A stretch of 64,000 nucleotides of DNA, taken from the NCBI RefSeq assembly GCF_009832865.1, contig NZ_CP047130.1:682001-746000 (forward strand). Direction: 5' to 3'. The translations under genes were made by a program, and so were the position numbers. The number at the start of each line of letters is the position of its first letter. The stretch's first letter is position 1. A model generated the notes under the pieces. It ran no database searches and was not told the DNA's origin. It saw only the letters and a list, made by a program, of their open reading frames with translations. Positions 62,061-64,000 of this stretch are shown here, one piece after another. Origin of the DNA: Colwellia sp. 20A7. Lineage in GTDB: Bacteria; Pseudomonadota; Gammaproteobacteria; Enterobacterales; Alteromonadaceae.

Positions 62061-62792
62061 ATGATCAATAATATTAATACTTATAGTAACTTATTTAATG
62101 CTAGCTCTTCTGCATCTACAACTACCTCTGAAATAGATGAAATTATCGCTGCTAATAAGCAAGAAACAATAACAACAGAGCAAGCAGGGGAGAGCAATTC
62201 AAACTTATTTTTAAGTAGCAGAGCACAAAAAGTTGATTCATTAAGTCGAGAGTTTTTTAGTCAAGGAGGGTTAAGTTTTGATAATATAGATGTGTTTAAA
62301 GAAAGAGCTTATGAGTTAGGGCTTATATCTAAGCAAGATTACTCCCGTTTAGCAGAAACTGCTTCAGCAGCATCAAATGCAAGTCAAGCGGCAGATAACG
62401 AACTGCCTAATCAAAGCTTGGTTAGTTATATCAGTGATTTTTTAGTGCGTTTAGATGAACCTGACCCTAATGAAACTGATATCTCTGATGAAGAAAATAG
62501 TGAGGAAGATAGCGACGCACTTACCGCATTGAAGCAAGGGTTATTAACGGCTAAAACTATTTTAGATGATGTGGAATTAGCCAAAGCAGACCCAGATTTC
62601 AAAGAGTCTTTAACAAGCACACTTGCTTTACTTAAAGAGACTATTGACTCAGACTCATTTAATAAAATTCCACTTGACGATAGAGTCAGTTTGGGTGAAG
62701 TATATAAAGCCATTGATATTATAGATAAAATATCACCGCAAAGATTGAATAATGATAAGCTCAATCAATATATAAAAATTGGTTTAGTGTAA
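62061..62792 (+). CDS. Acidic hypothetical protein
   Basis: A 243-residue, strongly acidic protein without signal peptide or membrane helices. The N-terminal 45 residues are Ser/Thr-rich and probably disordered. A helix-rich part (62-112) and an acidic linker (DISDEENSEEDSD) precede a C-terminal helical region. The ATG at 62061 has GAAG upstream; earlier TTG codons are less likely. No family was recognised. The layout resembles small flagellar or secretion-related helper proteins, but nothing nearby supports that. Confidence 0.55.
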   Translation: MINNINTYSNLFNASSSASTTTSEIDEIIAANKQETITTEQAGESNSNLFLSSRAQKVDSLSREFFSQGGLSFDNIDVFKERAYELGLISKQDYSRLAETASAASNASQAADNELPNQSLVSYISDFLVRLDEPDPNETDISDEENSEEDSDALTALKQGLLTAKTILDDVELAKADPDFKESLTSTLALLKETIDSDSFNKIPLDDRVSLGEVYKAIDIIDKISPQRLNNDKLNQYIKIGLV

Positions 62793-63227
62793 ATTTAGCT
62801 TAGGCTTAGTGTAGATATAGTTTAGACATAGCTTAAGCTTAATAGTGTAAGTCTAGTGTCGTAAAAACTGGTTTAATGTGGTGAATATTAAGCTAAACAA
62901 CAGCATCTGCTATTTATATAATACGGCTATATATTCCCCTTTTATTTCTATTATATGAGTCAATCCTCTATTTGTGACTCTCCAGATCCCCTCTATTCTT
63001 AGTTATGCGAAATGAGTAACTATTGGTGCAGAATAGCGTCTAGTTTCTTCTTGTGCTTAATTTGAGTGCACTACGTTGCTATATATTAACGTATTTAGTG
63101 GGATAGCGCGGTGTATGCGACTGGAACAATTCTTGCTATATCAAGCTCTGAGCTGCAGAGATAAGGATTTCTCTAACAAAGCAGCTCATCTTATTCAATA
63201 AATGTTACAAGACTAGCGGGATTCTTT
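62793..63227. other. Intergenic stretch with degenerate TTAG-rich repeats
   Basis: The first 80 bases are a degenerate run of TTAG/CTTAG words. The rest is AT-rich with no convincing gene; a 28-codon frame near 63115 lacks a ribosome binding site. The promoter of the cupin gene must lie here but is not clear. Confidence 0.5.
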
Positions 63228-63821
63228 ATGTGTAAACGACTAATTTTTTTATTACTAATTTCTACTTCTATTATTAGTACTCAAGCTTGGTCTGATGATA
63301 AGCCAGATAATTTGACTGTTGATCAAGTAATAGCGTATTTAGGCCTAGAAGGGCACGTTGAAGGTGGGTTTTATCGTCGTACTTATGAAGCTAGTAATAC
63401 ATCGAAAGTGACAACAGAAAGTGGAGAACGATTTTCGATGACATCAATCTTTTACTTACTGAGCGCTGAATCACCAATAGGGCACTTTCATCTTAATAAG
63501 TCAGATATTGTGCATTATTTTCAATTGGGTGATCCCATAAAATATTATCTTATTGATCCTGATGGAAAGCTTAAAACTGTTGTTATGGGAACAAACTTGG
63601 CGGCTGGTGAGTTACTACAACTTACAGTACCTGGTGGTACGTGGAAAGCATCAAAAATAATTGAGGGTGGAAAACAGGGATATTCATTAATTAGTGAAGC
63701 TGTATCACCTGGATTTGACTTTGCAGATATGACATTAGGTTATCAGGCGTTACTTTTAAAAAAGTTTCCACAACATGAAGAGGTCATTTTGCAATTAAGT
63801 CCATCTGTTTCCCCTGAATAA
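63228..63821 (+). CDS. Exported DUF985 cupin protein
   Basis: A 197-residue protein with a signal peptide (LIFLLLISTSIISTQAWS). A DUF985/YML079w-type cupin follows: DQVIAYLGLEGHVEGGFYRR at the start, FYLLSAESPIGHFHLNKSDI in the barrel, then YFQLGDPIKYYLI and VSPGFDFADMTLG. His of GHFH could bind metal. The structure is known for homologues but no reaction is established. Most family members lack a signal peptide, so an envelope location is unusual. Confidence 0.85.
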   Translation: MCKRLIFLLLISTSIISTQAWSDDKPDNLTVDQVIAYLGLEGHVEGGFYRRTYEASNTSKVTTESGERFSMTSIFYLLSAESPIGHFHLNKSDIVHYFQLGDPIKYYLIDPDGKLKTVVMGTNLAAGELLQLTVPGGTWKASKIIEGGKQGYSLISEAVSPGFDFADMTLGYQALLLKKFPQHEEVILQLSPSVSPE

Positions 63822-63874
63822 CCGATATCTAAACAGTAAGTAAGGTTACTAATGGTTCAAATTTACTTGCTTCA

Positions 63875-63908
63875 TCATAACTATTAACAGCTTAGTTAAT
63901 AGTTATGA
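63875..63908 (+). terminator. Hairpin after the cupin gene
   Basis: TCATAACTATTAAC pairs exactly over 14 bases with GTTAATAGTTATGA around a 6-nt loop, 54 bases past the stop. A T-run (GATTTTTTAA) follows about 9 bases later. Confidence 0.55.
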
Positions 63909-64000
63909 ATATTGTGATTTTTTAATAAATATTGAGTAGAAGTAACTTAATAGAGAGTGTGTTTATTAAAGTGTTTTCTTATATCGACGTGATGCTAAAC

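Noticed and set aside
63115..63201. 28-codon reading frame before the cupin gene
   Set aside because: No ribosome binding site and no recognisable protein pattern.

Overview
The window is a low-GC chromosomal segment of a marine gammaproteobacterium. Gene content points to the Alteromonadales, most like Colwellia or Thalassotalea: cytochrome bd with a GbsR-type regulator, an mtnN/cobD-like pair, DUF3010, DUF2726, RraB, a nos accessory set, a PEP-CTERM protein and an Nramp-fold transporter. The organism is inferred from gene families; no rRNA or tRNA gene was seen.

Layout. 1-5.7 kb: a respiratory unit on the minus strand, regulator-cydA-cydB-cydX-cydD-cydC, headed by a perfect FNR-type box. 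6.2-8.3 kb: a Cys-rich PAS/sigma-54 activator and an NRDE protein. 8.4-12.2 kb: two convergent pairs (class II aldolase + enolase-superfamily enzyme; SDR + amidohydrolase) that look like a non-phosphorylative sugar-acid pathway. 12.3-20.2 kb: DUF3010, a BACON-like lipoprotein, a DmdC-like acyl-CoA dehydrogenase, a GMC oxidoreductase and an Nramp-fold transporter without the usual metal ligands. 20.3-24.0 kb: nosDFYL without nosZ or nosR. 24.1-41.8 kb: mostly housekeeping genes (rraB, TRIC-type channel, rhodanese, cobD-like, mtnN, dUTPase, a large ketosynthase, topB, IorAB-type molybdenum hydroxylase, MazG-like), with two copies of a MITE-like repeat. 42.3-45.4 kb: polyamine genes speE, speD and divergent speB; the speD is the eukaryotic type.

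46.2-51.7 kb is accessory DNA. Two decayed IS3-family remnants bracket a class-3 lipase/DUF6795 pair and an unknown gene. Next to them are integron-like cassettes: a proteasome-like Ntn-hydrolase gene whose stop codon lies inside an attC site, and a MITE inserted in that site's R' box. No integrase is visible. argJ then resumes conserved DNA.

56.4-57.6 kb is the most striking part: a 1.2-kb gene-free tract with four diverged copies of a predicted small-RNA gene on the minus strand. Each has a sigma-70-like promoter with a 17-bp spacer, a conserved near-palindrome overlapping the -35 element, a C-rich core and its own hairpin/T-tract terminator. A LysR-type regulator gene lies just downstream and a predicted outer-membrane protein gene lies on the other side. 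The remainder (57.9-64 kb) holds the DUF4421-like protein, a TMEM143-like protein, an M28 peptidase lipoprotein, an acidic protein of unknown function and an exported DUF985 cupin.
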